Part shown: positions 36,322 to 47,600 of the stretch, one piece after another
Position numbering within the stretch: the stretch's first letter is position 1
How the letters are laid out: every line of letters starts with the position of its first letter
Origin: CALFVT01 sp039989855
GTDB lineage: Bacteria > Pseudomonadota > Alphaproteobacteria > Caulobacterales > Maricaulaceae
Length of the DNA stretch: 64,000 nucleotides
NCBI GenBank assembly: GCA_039989855.1
Contig: JBDXGZ010000023.1
Span: 186,001-250,000 of the forward strand
Reading direction: 5' to 3'
The notes under the pieces: generated by a model
Told to the model about the DNA's origin: nothing
What the model saw: only the letters and a program-made list of their open reading frames with translations
Databases searched by the model: none
Translations under genes and position numbers: made by a program

Positions 36322-37530
36322 TTAGTTAAACAATCTAACCTGACTTAACTCACGGCCAATTTGTTGAAAAGCATTAATAAGCTCAACTTCACTTTGGGCG
36401 TCAAAAGCATGAGCGGGTGAAGACGCACAATCCTCGAGTAACTCACGTGTACCTGCAACATCGACCTGTAAGGCAATCGTGTAAATTTCAACTCCATCGG
36501 CCTTAGCCGCATTACACACATTTATTGTCACGATGTTAGCCGCCGCTCTGGTTGCTGCATTATTGTCACCTGCATGGTCTGTTCCGATTTGACGCAATGA
36601 ATTTGATCCATCAGTCATTAACAACATGACTTTACGCGCCTGGTTCCCATTTACATTTGTCGCTTGAGCTTCAGTAAATGGCTCACTCGCTTCTAATGTT
36701 CTCCACCCCCACATAAGGCCAGCCGGTAAGTAAGTCCGTCCTGTTGCAACAAGACCGTTAATGCGCGTCCGAACAGCTTGTAAGTTACCTGTTAATGGCA
36801 AGAGTTCAGTCCCACACTCATCTGTAACGCCAATCATACGAGCGCCGTCAAAATGAGGGTTAGTTGCTTGCGCACCTAAACGTGAGCCAACACATCCATT
36901 CCAAGTCCCTGTTGTTGGCTGTTGAAGCCACGCTGCATTTTGGTTTGCAATACCAACATTAACGTGACGAGCAAAAGGAACAACCGACACACGGAATTGA
37001 TCATTATTAACCGTTTCCAAATGATCTACTAAGCGATTGCCCGCCGCCATAAGTGATTGAATACGACCATTTTTACGCATCGAAGCTGTTGTATCAAGAA
37101 CGAGCGAGAAATTAATCCGGTTGCCAGAACTACCCGCAGTAGATGCTGCTGAAACATCTGCATCATTACGCGGAATGAAAAAGGCTGGGTTATTATCGAG
37201 GTCATGAGATAAAGTAACAAGAACTTCATCACCATCACGTTCAATATTCGCAACCGAAATTTTATCGGCCTCTTCAGTGCTATAAATAGACAATAGATAA
37301 TCTTTCGCGATACCTTCTAATTGAGCTGGTGACGTCGCGCCAGACTGATAGGCGTGCAAAGCAATCGCATCTGTAGCCGATTGCAATCTTACCTGTTGAT
37401 TGGCCATATAGCGCGTATCAACCGCAAGCCCAACCATAAGGAGTAAGGCCAAACTCGAAACAGCGGCCATTGCGCCGAAGTTTCCATCATCATTTTTTAC
37501 CCATTGGTTCCAAATTTTTTTCAACTGCAT
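36322..37530 (-). CDS. TadG-like protein with von Willebrand factor A domain
   Basis: The 402-residue protein begins with a TadE/TadG-type prepilin-like segment: a short charged N-terminus, GNFGAMAAVSSLALLLMVGL as membrane helix (about 18-38) and DTRYMANQQVRLQSATDAIAL. A vWA domain follows with MIDAS residues in LVLDTTASMRKNG and LMTDGSN. Members anchor in the inner membrane and project a vWA domain into the periplasm, some as part of the Flp/Tad pilus machinery. No other tad genes are near, so this is an orphan copy whose role is unclear. Confidence 0.85.
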   Translation of the reverse strand: MQLKKIWNQWVKNDDGNFGAMAAVSSLALLLMVGLAVDTRYMANQQVRLQSATDAIALHAYQSGATSPAQLEGIAKDYLLSIYSTEEADKISVANIERDGDEVLVTLSHDLDNNPAFFIPRNDADVSAASTAGSSGNRINFSLVLDTTASMRKNGRIQSLMAAGNRLVDHLETVNNDQFRVSVVPFARHVNVGIANQNAAWLQQPTTGTWNGCVGSRLGAQATNPHFDGARMIGVTDECGTELLPLTGNLQAVRTRINGLVATGRTYLPAGLMWGWRTLEASEPFTEAQATNVNGNQARKVMLLMTDGSNSLRQIGTDHAGDNNAATRAAANIVTINVCNAAKADGVEIYTIALQVDVAGTRELLEDCASSPAHAFDAQSEVELINAFQQIGRELSQVRLFN

Positions 37531-37683
37531 TTTGAACTCCTGATATCTTGCTCAGTTTGCACTTACGTGTGCTTTTGGGAGAAGATATGCAGAGAACTCG
37601 CCAGTTAGGGGAAAATCTCAAAATAGGACATAATCAGCCATATTCATGGTTAATTATAGCTTCAGCCTATGAAAACAGGCTAT

Positions 37684-40572
37684 TTATTTAGCGTATTGTT
37701 TATTTTTTTCTGGATCACCCTTGATGATTTTCACTCTTACGGCCGTTTTAGGATCATAAAGAGAGCTTGAATATGTCTTAAGCTCTTCAGCTGTAATAGA
37801 ACGGTACACATCTTCGCGGGTGAGATGAGGCTCTAAGCTCCAAGGCTCTGAATTTGCTCGCGAGATGACTCCCATCCAATAACTATTATTTTCAAGGTTG
37901 GTTTCGAATCTTTCAAGAATAGGCTTGCGCGCACGGTCTAATAAATCAGCATCAAATTCGCCGCGGTGCATTTCACCTGTAACCTGGTCAATAACCCCGT
38001 AAAGATGGTCAATCTTTTCGGGTGAAACTTCAATTGAAACACCTGTAAAAGCATAATTAGGGAAAAGTTCAGAAGCAGAACTGGACACGCTTGGCGAATA
38101 GGTTGCCCCCTCATCTTCACGAAGCACTTCGGTCAAACGTAAGCGCAACATACTATTGATCAAGCCAATTCGAACAGCACGCGGCCAGTCCTTGTGGGAA
38201 TTATACGGTGGCCGCGACCAATAAACCGCGAGTTGAGAGGTTGTTTTATCTCCCTTATGGTAAAGCTCTATCGGTGTCTGTGTTGGCTTAGGGAATTGAC
38301 GCTGGCGTAGAGACAAATCTACTTCTTTGAATTCGGCATTACGTTCAGGAAGTGCCCCAAATGTTCGCGCAATCTCACTCACAAGGCGCTCAGGGTCAAA
38401 ATCCCCTACAACACCGATCTCAATCGCCCCTGTCTCAAGGTAAGGTGTCGCCCATTGCTGCACTTCAGCAAGGCTGGCCGTTAAGTATTCATCCTTTTCA
38501 GGCGACCGATAGCGCGGATTTCCATCGCGTAATATTTGCCCAAGATAACGACCCGCCGTACTTTGCGGTGTCGTTTCGAGGGTATTGAAAACATTTTCGA
38601 TAGATTTCACATAGCGAGACAGAGCTTCCTCACGATATCCAGGGTCAATCATACGCGCCACCATGAGGTTGAGCTGATCAGCTAGGTCTTCGGGGACTGT
38701 CGCCCCGCTAATAGAAAAACTACCTTGTCCAAGCCCAACACCGGCCCCAATGGCCTTACCGGCTAAGATTGTCCGCAATTCATCATTTGAATGTTCACCA
38801 AGCCCGCCTGAATTCAAGGCCGTTGAGGCAAAACCAGACAAACTTATCAACTCTTGTGGGAATGTCAGCGTCGTCCCGTCGATGCGCACACGAATCGAAA
38901 TCACATCCTCTTGAAAATCAGTTTGCTTAAAATTGAGTACAACATTATTTTTAAACGTAACCGTCTCAAAGCCGATCTCGTCATTGACCTCACGAGAGAT
39001 AATCTCACCCGCTGGGCCAAAATCGGTATAAGCAAAGGCTTTCGCCTCTTTACTCTCGGGAGCTGCAACCTCTACCACGGCGGATGCGTCATAAGACTTT
39101 AGTATAGCATCTTGCGCATTTTCTATCACAAGCGGCGTATTCATATAAATTTGAGGCGTTTGATAATTGGCCCAGGCCTGTTTGAAAGACCTTTCCACAT
39201 CTTCCAAGCTAATGTCGTCAACAAAACCAAGAAAGCGTTCATAGGTATCCTCAGGACTTGTTACGACAGATTCACCGTAAAAACTATTCAGCAAGCCGCC
39301 CGCCAACCCTGCTGTCCGTCGCGTGGGAGAGGTTTGAACCGCCACTTCTGCCGATTTACGGCTATTGGCGAGCTGCTCATCAAGTTCAGCTTGCGAAAAC
39401 CCGTGATCAATAGCTCGGCGTAGTTCCTGTTCTGCAACAGCAAGCGCCTCTTCCCACATTTCAGGCCGCATCGACATCGAAACCGAAGAGCGGGTTTGAG
39501 TGTCAAAAACAAATGATGTGGACACGCCTGCGCCGATAAAGGGAGCCTCTGGCGATTGCGCTAATGTTGAGAGACGCCGTGATAAAATCCGGTTGCCCAA
39601 ACCTTCAATAAATGAAATCTTACGATTTTCAGCCGTATCTTTGCGGACAATGGGTTCTGACATGGCGTTGAGACTAATCCCTGTCGAAATTTCGGGGTCA
39701 TGATAATATATAGCTTCTTTGCCCTTAATCGCTACGGGCTTAGCCTCAAAAGCCGCTGGCGGTTCACCTTCAACAGTCCAATCGCTAAAGTTCTCCTTTA
39801 TGAGCGCTTCCATCGTCGCAACATCATTATCACCAACTATGACGATGACACTATTGTCTGGTCGGTAATATTTTTCATAAAATTCTTTAAAATCAGACTC
39901 TTGAACCGTATCTATTGTCTCTTCCGTACCAATAGGAAGGCGGTCAGGGATAATTGTGCCTTCAAGAAAATATTCAAATGACGCAATACTCGCATCATAA
40001 GCGGGCCCAAGGCGCCGACGACGTTCCGCTTGAATAATTCCCCGTTCACGGTCGATTGCACTCGAATCTAACGTCAGTTCACTCGCAGTCTGCCGCATAA
40101 TAAACAATCCCTCTTGCATGAGAGCTTCATCGGCCTCTGGAAGGTCTAACTGATATGTAGTTTGAAAAAAACCTGTGGAGGCATTCGTATCAGCTCCAAA
40201 CGCCAAGCCGTTACGTTCAAGGCGGGGTATCAGCTCACCTTCGGGGATATCTGTTGAACCGTTAAAGGCCATATGTTCTAAAAAATGCGCTAACCCCCGC
40301 GTTTCGTCGGTTTCATTGATAGACCCTACAAGAAACCCCATCCTTAGAGAGATCGTGTTTGTTGGCAGATTATTTTCACGTAAAATATAACGAAGACCAT
40401 TGGGTAATTTTCCATATGTAACCTCCGAATCAACAGGGAGATCGCTCACCTCATGAGCAAAGTCAAAAAGCTCTGATTTTTGCGTGTTATTGTCTGATTT
40501 GCACGCAGATAGCCCTACCAAGGCAGAAAAAAATAAAGATTTTAATTTCAATGACTTAAACAAGTTCAGCAC
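37684..40572 (-). CDS. M16 family zinc metallopeptidase, two-domain lipoprotein
   Basis: The 962-residue protein has a lipoprotein signal with Cys24 in LSAC, followed by the inverted zinc motif H96-F-L-E-H100 (GLAHFLEHMAFNG) and a downstream Glu (IIQAERRRRLG). Two further M16 domains follow; the second half is the inactive partner that forms the clamshell, typical of pitrilysin-type proteases. It probably degrades peptides in the periplasm or at the membrane. It is a single gene, divergent from the HAD hydrolase gene. Confidence 0.93.
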   Translation of the reverse strand: MLNLFKSLKLKSLFFSALVGLSACKSDNNTQKSELFDFAHEVSDLPVDSEVTYGKLPNGLRYILRENNLPTNTISLRMGFLVGSINETDETRGLAHFLEHMAFNGSTDIPEGELIPRLERNGLAFGADTNASTGFFQTTYQLDLPEADEALMQEGLFIMRQTASELTLDSSAIDRERGIIQAERRRRLGPAYDASIASFEYFLEGTIIPDRLPIGTEETIDTVQESDFKEFYEKYYRPDNSVIVIVGDNDVATMEALIKENFSDWTVEGEPPAAFEAKPVAIKGKEAIYYHDPEISTGISLNAMSEPIVRKDTAENRKISFIEGLGNRILSRRLSTLAQSPEAPFIGAGVSTSFVFDTQTRSSVSMSMRPEMWEEALAVAEQELRRAIDHGFSQAELDEQLANSRKSAEVAVQTSPTRRTAGLAGGLLNSFYGESVVTSPEDTYERFLGFVDDISLEDVERSFKQAWANYQTPQIYMNTPLVIENAQDAILKSYDASAVVEVAAPESKEAKAFAYTDFGPAGEIISREVNDEIGFETVTFKNNVVLNFKQTDFQEDVISIRVRIDGTTLTFPQELISLSGFASTALNSGGLGEHSNDELRTILAGKAIGAGVGLGQGSFSISGATVPEDLADQLNLMVARMIDPGYREEALSRYVKSIENVFNTLETTPQSTAGRYLGQILRDGNPRYRSPEKDEYLTASLAEVQQWATPYLETGAIEIGVVGDFDPERLVSEIARTFGALPERNAEFKEVDLSLRQRQFPKPTQTPIELYHKGDKTTSQLAVYWSRPPYNSHKDWPRAVRIGLINSMLRLRLTEVLREDEGATYSPSVSSSASELFPNYAFTGVSIEVSPEKIDHLYGVIDQVTGEMHRGEFDADLLDRARKPILERFETNLENNSYWMGVISRANSEPWSLEPHLTREDVYRSITAEELKTYSSSLYDPKTAVRVKIIKGDPEKNKQYAK

Positions 40573-40834
40573 TCCTATATATTGAGCTTCAGCACGTTAG
40601 TACTCGCCAAAAAAAATGCCTGAAAAACGAGGCAAATTCTACTATTCACCTAACGTTCACATAGCCTACGGCATCTGTCCAGAATAAATGAAATCGGGGT
40701 GTGCTTAGTTCAACATGATATCTGAAAACTTCATGTTAACTATACTATAAATCACTAGGATTAACCACCTTGATAACTATTGCGAACGGTGTAATAGCCC
40801 ACGCGCGGGCATGCTTAAGGAGATTATGAAGTAA

Positions 40835-41467
40835 ATGACTTCAATCGAAAATGATACGTCCACAACGCCAGATATTGAGCTGTATGTTTTCGATTTTGAC
40901 GGAACTATCACGACGAAGGATACATTTGCCCTCTTTTTACGTTATTTTGCAGGAACGGGACGTTGGATCTTGAATTTAACCCTCCTTTTGCCTGTTTTTA
41001 TTGGATACCTTATAAAACTTACAAGTCGTGACGCTGTGAAGGCTCACGTCATTCGCCGTTTCTTCAAGAATGTACCAAAAAGTGACATCGAAGAAAAAGC
41101 TAAAGACTTTGCTCAAACTATAATTCCTAACCTGATTCGTCCTGAGGCTCTAAAGCACTTAAAACAGCGACAAAATAGCCCCTATACATTATATATATGC
41201 AGCGCATCCATTGGGCCATACCTAAGGCACTGGGGAAAAACACATGGAATCGACAATATACTCGCGACAGAACTTGAGTCGCGGCACGGAGTTTGCACGG
41301 GTGAAATATCTGGATGGAATATCTGGGGCCCGGGTAAAACACGGCGAATTTTCGCCGAATTTGAGGGCCAACAGGTCCTTATTAAAGAAGCATATGGTGA
41401 TAGCCGAGGAGACTTGGAATTATTAAACGCGGCAGAGGCGTCTTTTTGGAAGCCTTTTCGCGTATGA
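40835..41467 (+). CDS. HAD-IB family phosphatase
   Basis: The 210-residue protein has the HAD nucleophile motif YVFDFDGTITTKD (Asp20, Asp22), a hydrophobic cap segment (about residues 45-66) and the late acidic motif YGDSRGDLELL. ICSAS supplies motif II. It belongs to the HAD-IB (phosphoserine phosphatase-like) group; the substrate is unknown. A tiny frame, ATG CTT AAG GAG ATT ATG AAG TAA, ends directly against its start codon, and the AAGGAG lies inside it. It precedes the giant repeat protein gene on the same strand, with 137 bases between. Confidence 0.85.
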   Translation: MTSIENDTSTTPDIELYVFDFDGTITTKDTFALFLRYFAGTGRWILNLTLLLPVFIGYLIKLTSRDAVKAHVIRRFFKNVPKSDIEEKAKDFAQTIIPNLIRPEALKHLKQRQNSPYTLYICSASIGPYLRHWGKTHGIDNILATELESRHGVCTGEISGWNIWGPGKTRRIFAEFEGQQVLIKEAYGDSRGDLELLNAAEASFWKPFRV

Positions 41468-41500
41468 CTAATATTACCATTGAATTTCCCTCTTAAAACA

Positions 41501-41515
41501 TTAAGAAGGAATTAA
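41501..41515 (+). promoter_or_regulatory. CtrA-type box TTAA-N7-TTAA upstream of the giant repeat gene
   Basis: TTAA at 41501-41504 and TTAA at 41512-41515 are separated by exactly seven bases. This is the full consensus spacing of the cell-cycle regulator CtrA in Caulobacterales and relatives. It lies 89 bases before the start codon at 41605. Confidence 0.55.
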
Positions 41516-41604
41516 TGTCTGGCCAAAAGGATTACTTTTGGTTAAGATTTAAAGATATCTGCATGGTGCAGATTTTGTTACTGGAGACTTTTTGGGGGTC
41601 TAAT

Positions 41605-44600
41605 ATGAAGCGTACCTTATTACTGGCATCCAGCGTTGCTGTCCTTGCCGCACCTACAATTGCCCAGGAGTTACCTCCAGGCAATCCACTGCCCGGCGAA
41701 TGTTTCGCTCGGGTTATTGTGCCTGCACAATATGAAATATCAACTGAGCAGGTTGTCCTTCGACAATCCAGCGAGGAAATTCGTAAGATTCCTGGCCGCT
41801 ATGAAACCGTTACCGAACAGGTACTGGTTCAAGAGCCTAGCTATGAAATCGTACCCGTCGGATCTGCGCCAGGGACACGTCTTGTCCCAGGCCGTGGCAC
41901 CCTCAAGGTCACGACCAACGGAACAACTTATACAATTGACTCCTCCAGAAACCTTTTAAACGCCGCGGGTGCTCGCATCGGGACTGTTGATCAGTCCGGC
42001 AACCTCGTTGGCTCAAACGGCAGCATCATTGCAAGCAATGCCGTAGACCCATTAACAATGATCGGCACAGCGTCTGGCGCGACTACGACAGTCGCAATTG
42101 GCGGAAACACTTATCGTGTTGCAGCTGACCGCACTGTTCGTAACAGTTCAGGCACACGCGTTGGCACTATCGATGCCGGCGGCAACATTGTCAGATCATC
42201 TGGCGGTGCTGTTATCGCACGTAATGCTGTTAACTCATATGTTAACGCATCAGGTCGTGTTTCAAATGCAGCTCTTCCAACATACCGCACTGTTTCAGAA
42301 ACAGTTGTAGTTCAAGAAGCGTCGACTGAACTCGTTGTTATCCCGGCTGTTTACGGCACAACAACTGAGACTGTCGTTGTTCAACCACAGTCTGTTGAAT
42401 ATTCAGTCGTTCCTGCAGAATATGAAACATACCAAGATACGGTTGTTGTTCAGGAAGCCTCTTCCGAGCTCGTAACAGTGCCCGCAAGTTTCCAATCAGT
42501 TACAGACACAGTTGTTGTTCAAGAAGCCTCAACTGAACTTGTCACTATTCCAGCGACATTTGAAAATGTTACTGAAACTGTTGTCGTTCAGCCACAATCT
42601 GTATCTTACGAGACGATCCCAGCTGTATACGAAACAGTGACTGAAAACGTAACTGTTCAAGAAGCCAGCACTGAATTGGTCACAATTCCAGCGACATATG
42701 AAACAGTCGCGAACACAGCTGTTGTTCAAGAATCATCAACAGAGCTTGTGACTATTCCACCTGTATTTGAAACAGTGACTGAAACCGTTGTTGTTCAAGA
42801 CGCCTCAACAGAGCTTGTTACTATTCCAGCTGTATTTGAAAACGTCACTGAAACAGTTGTTGTTCAGCCACAAACTGTTACATACGAAACTATTCCAGCC
42901 GTATATGAGACTGTTGGAGAAACTGTTGTTGTTCAAGAAGCTTCATCAGAGCTTGTAACGTCTCCACCAGTTTACGAATCTGTCGGTGAAACTGTTGTTG
43001 TTCAAGAAGCGTCTACAGCTCTTGAAACAGTCCCACCTGTATTTGAAACAGTTGCTGAAACGGTTGTCGTTCAAGAAGCGACGACGGAGCTTGTGACAAT
43101 CCCAGCTGTTTATGAAACAGTGACAGACACGGTTGTGGTTCAGCCGCAATCTGTTGATTACACTGTTGTTCCTGCTGAGTATGAAACATACCAAGAAACA
43201 ATCGTTGTCCAAGATGCGTCAACTGATCTTGTAACAATCCCAGCAACCTTCGAAACTGTTACTGAAACTGTTGTCGTGCAGCCACAATCTGTTGAATATG
43301 CTGTTATTCCAGCGACATTTGAAACAGTTGGCGAAACAATTGTTGTTCAAGACGCATCGACTAGCCTTGTGTCAGTCCCGCCTGTCTTTGAAACTGTTAC
43401 AGATACTGTTGTAGTTCAGCCGCAAACAGTTGAATATGCTGTAGTGCCTGCCACATATGAAACAGTGTCAGAGCCTATTGTCGTTCAAGAAGCTTCAACT
43501 GATCTTGTAACAATCCCGGCAACATTTGAAACAGTGACCGATACTGTTGTTGTTCAGCCACAATCTGTTGAATATGTCAGCGTTCCTGCTGTTTATGAAA
43601 CAGTTGGCGAAACAATTGTTGTTCAAGACGCATCAACTGACCTTGTAACAATCCCACCAGTCTTCGAGACTGTTACGGATACAGTTGTTGTTCAGCCACA
43701 AACAGTTGAATATGCTGTTGTACCGCCTGTTTATGAAACAGTGTCAGAACCTATCCTTGTTCAAGAAGCTTCAACTGAGCTTGTAACAATTCCTGCAACC
43801 TTCGAAACAGTCACTGAAACTGTTGTCGTTCAGCCACAATCTGTGACTTACGAAACAATTCCTGCAGTCTTCGAAACTGTTGGTGAAACAATCGTTGTTC
43901 AAGAAGCATCTACTGAGCTTGTAAATGTTCCACCTGTTTTCGAAACTGTTAACGAAACCTTCGTTGTTCAGCCACAATCTGTGACTTACGAAGTTGTTCC
44001 ACCTGTTTACGAAACAGTTCAGGTTCCTGTTATTGTTCAAGAAGCAACAACAGAAAGCGTTACTGTTCCTGCGGTTTATGAAACTGTTACAGACACAGTT
44101 GTTGTTCAGCCACAAACGGTTGAATATGCACTTGTTCCTGCGACATATGAAACATACCAAGACACTGTTGTTGTCCAAGAGGCATCAACTGACCTTGTTA
44201 CAATCCCGCCTGTCTTCGAAACTGTTACTGAAACTGTTGTCGTACAGCCACAATCTGTGACTTATGAAAGCATTCCAGCGACATTCGAAACTGTATCTGA
44301 AACAATCGTTGTTCAAGAAGCCTCTACTGAGTTGGTCACAGTGCCAGCTGTATATGAGACTGTATCTGAAACAGTTGTTGTTCAGCCACAATCTGTTGAT
44401 TATGTCAGCGTTCCTGCTGTTTATGAAACAGTTGGCGAAACAATCGTTGTTCAAGAAGCGTCTACTGAGCTTGTAACAATCCCGCCTGTCTTCGAAACAG
44501 TCACAGAGACTGTTGTGGTTCAGCCGCAATCTGTAACTTATGAAAGCGTTCCTGCTGTGTTTGAAACAGTTGGCGAGACAATTGTTGTACAAGAAGCCTC

Positions 44601-47600
44601 TACTGAGCTTGTTACTGTACCGCCTGTCTTCGAAACAGTGTCAGAAACTGTTGTTGTTCAGCCGCAATCTGTCACTTACGAAAGCGTCCCAGCAACATAT
44701 AGAACTGTTGATGAAGTCATCGTTGTACAAGAAGCCTCTACTGAGCTTGTCACTGTACCGGCTGTATTTGAAACAGTATCAGAAACTGTCGTGGTTCAGC
44801 CGCAAACTGTAACATATGAAACAGTTCCAGCTGTCTATGAAACAGTATCAGAGCCTGTTGTTGTTCAAGAAGCCTCTACTGAGCTTGTGACTATTCCAGC
44901 AACCTTTACAACTGTCACTGAGACTGTTGTGGTTCAAGAAGCGTCAACTGAGCTTGCTTCTGTTCCAGCTCAATATGAGACGGTTGCAGAAACTGTTGTC
45001 GCTCAAGAAGGTTCAACTGAGTTAGTTACGGTTCCAGCTGTATTTGAAACTGTGACAGACACAGTTGTTGTTCAGCCGCAATCTGTTGATTACCAAGTTG
45101 TTCCAGCTGAGTATGAAACGTACCAAGACACTGTTGTTGTACAAGAAGCTTCTACGGAGCTTGTCACTGTACCGCCTGTCTTTGAAACAGTAACAGAAAC
45201 TGTCGTTGTTCAAGAAGCCTCAACAGAATTGGTCACAATTCCAGCTGTCTTTGATACAGTCTCAGAAACGGTTGTTGTTAAAGAAGCGACGACTGAATTG
45301 GTTGCTATTCCAGCAACATATAACACTGTTCAAGACGTTGTTGTCGTTCAGCCACAATCCGTTGCTTATGACGTCATTCCTGCTGAGTTCGAAACTTACC
45401 AAGACACGATTGTAGTTCAAGAAGCGTCTACTGAGCTTGTTCCAGTTCCTGCGACTTACACAACTGTCACTGAGACAATGGTTGCGCAAGAAGCGACGAC
45501 TGAACTTGTGGCAATTCCACCTGTTTACGAAACAGTTTCTGAGACGATTGTTATTCAACCGCAAACAGTTGAATATGTAACAATCCCCGCGAAGTTTGAG
45601 ACACGTAACGAATCATATATTGCGCAAGATGCTGCCGATCAATTGGTCGTCATCCCTGCACAATACGAGACAGTTACAGATGTTGTTGTTAAGCAAGAAG
45701 CATCTACACGTCTTGAGATCGTTCCTGCGACTTACAGAACTGAGACGCAAACAATCACTGTTCAAGAGCAAAGCGTTGATATTGACGTCATCCCTGCTGT
45801 TTACGAAAACCGAACAGAGCGTGTTCTTATCGCTCCGGCTCGTGAAGAGTGGAAGCCAGGCTCACAAGCCATCAACTCTGGGGCTTTCGCTGGTGGACGG
45901 GTGAACTCATCCACAACAGGTCAATTTACTGTCTTTAACGGTATCTCTGAGCAAACAGTACAATCAACACAAACGATCGTGGCTCAAACAGGTGAAATCC
46001 TTTGTCGCGTCCTTATCCCAGCCCAGTACAAAACGATCACAAAACGTGTCGTTAAAACACCGGCTCGGACTGTTGAGCGGACTATTCCTGCCGTTACGAA
46101 ACAAGTCACACGCCGTGTGGTTGATCGTGAAGCAACTGTTCGTGAAGTCGCTCTACCACCTGTAACTGAAACAGTTACACGTCGTATCGTCAGAACACCG
46201 GCTCGCACGATGTCTTACGCTGAAGCTCGTACAGCAGGTCTCTTAGACCGCGCTCAAGGCCTCGGCTTAAACTCAGGCGGAACTATTCGTGGATTTGTTG
46301 ATAGCAACCGCGATGGTGCAGATGACCGTGATGGTCTATCACGCGCTGCTGCAAGTGCAGCGGACCGTGATGGTAAGTCACGCGGCAATGGCGGAAACTT
46401 TGGTCAGAAGATCAGCAGCTACTCAACGAAAGTTGTGTCTGAGCAGGCTCAAGTTGTTGAGCGTGTTATCCCAGCTGTTACAAAGACCATTACACGTCGT
46501 GTTGTGAAAACACCGGCTCAAACGCAAGAACGCGTTATCCCGGCTGTGACACAAGCAATTACACGCCGTGTTGTTGATCGCCCTGCTTCTACACAAGAGC
46601 GTTCGGTTCCAGCGGTTACGAAAACAGAAACACGTCGCCGGGTTAAGACCCCAGCACGCACAGTAGAGCGCGTAATCCCAGCGGTTACACGGACTGTTGA
46701 GCGTCGTGTTGTTGACCGTCCAGCGTCAACACAAGAACGTGTTATTCCTGCTGTAACGAAAACTGAAACACGCCGTATTGTTAAGACGCCAGCGTCAACA
46801 CAAGAACGCGTTGTACCAGCGGTCACACAGCAAATCACACGTCGTGTTGTTCGCACACCTGCTCAAACGCAAGAACGTAGCGTTCCTGCTGTAACGAAGA
46901 CAGAAACACGTCGCCGGATCAAAAATCCAGCACGGACTGTTGAACGGGTTATCCCAGCCGTTACGAAGCAAGTGTCTCGTCGTATTGTTAGAACACCGGC
47001 TCAGACAGTTGAGAAGGTTGTTCCAGCGGTAACGCAACAACGTCAGCGTCGTGTGGTAAGAACACCAGCATCGACTGTTGAGCGTGTTGTTCCAGCTGTA
47101 ACGCAGCAGGTTACTCGCCGTGTTGTTGACCGTCCAGCGTCAACACAAGAGCGCGTCATTCCTGCGGTAACGAAGCTTGAGCAGCGCCGTGTCATTAAGA
47201 CACCAGCGACAACTGTTGAACGCGTTGTTCCTGCGGTTACGAAGCAAGTCACTCGCCGTGTTGTAAAAACACCAGCGACTGTGTCTGAGCGGACGATCCC
47301 AGCGATCACAAAAGTTGAGAAGCGTCGTGTCATTGACACGCCAGCATCGACTGTTGAACGTGTTGTTCCAGCTGTAACGAAGCAAGTAACGCGTCGTGTT
47401 GTTAAGACACCAGCTCAAACTCAAGAGCGGACGATCCCAGCTGTGACGAAGACTGAAACTCGTCGCGTTGTGAAGACACCAGCTCAGACAGTTGAACGTG
47501 TTGTTCCAGCAGTCACTAAGCAGGTTACTCGCCGTGTTGTGCGAACACCAGCTCAGGTACAAGAACGGACAATCCCAGCGATCACGAAGACAGAGCAACG

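Noticed and set aside
38854..39981. Plus-strand frames of 82-103 codons opposite the M16 peptidase gene
   Set aside because: They lie wholly within the peptidase coding region and have no family resemblance or start signals.
41515..41604. Upstream ATG at 41515 as true start of the giant protein
   Set aside because: It would place 30 residues before a perfect signal peptide; the GAAGGA before it is also the spacer of the CtrA-type box.
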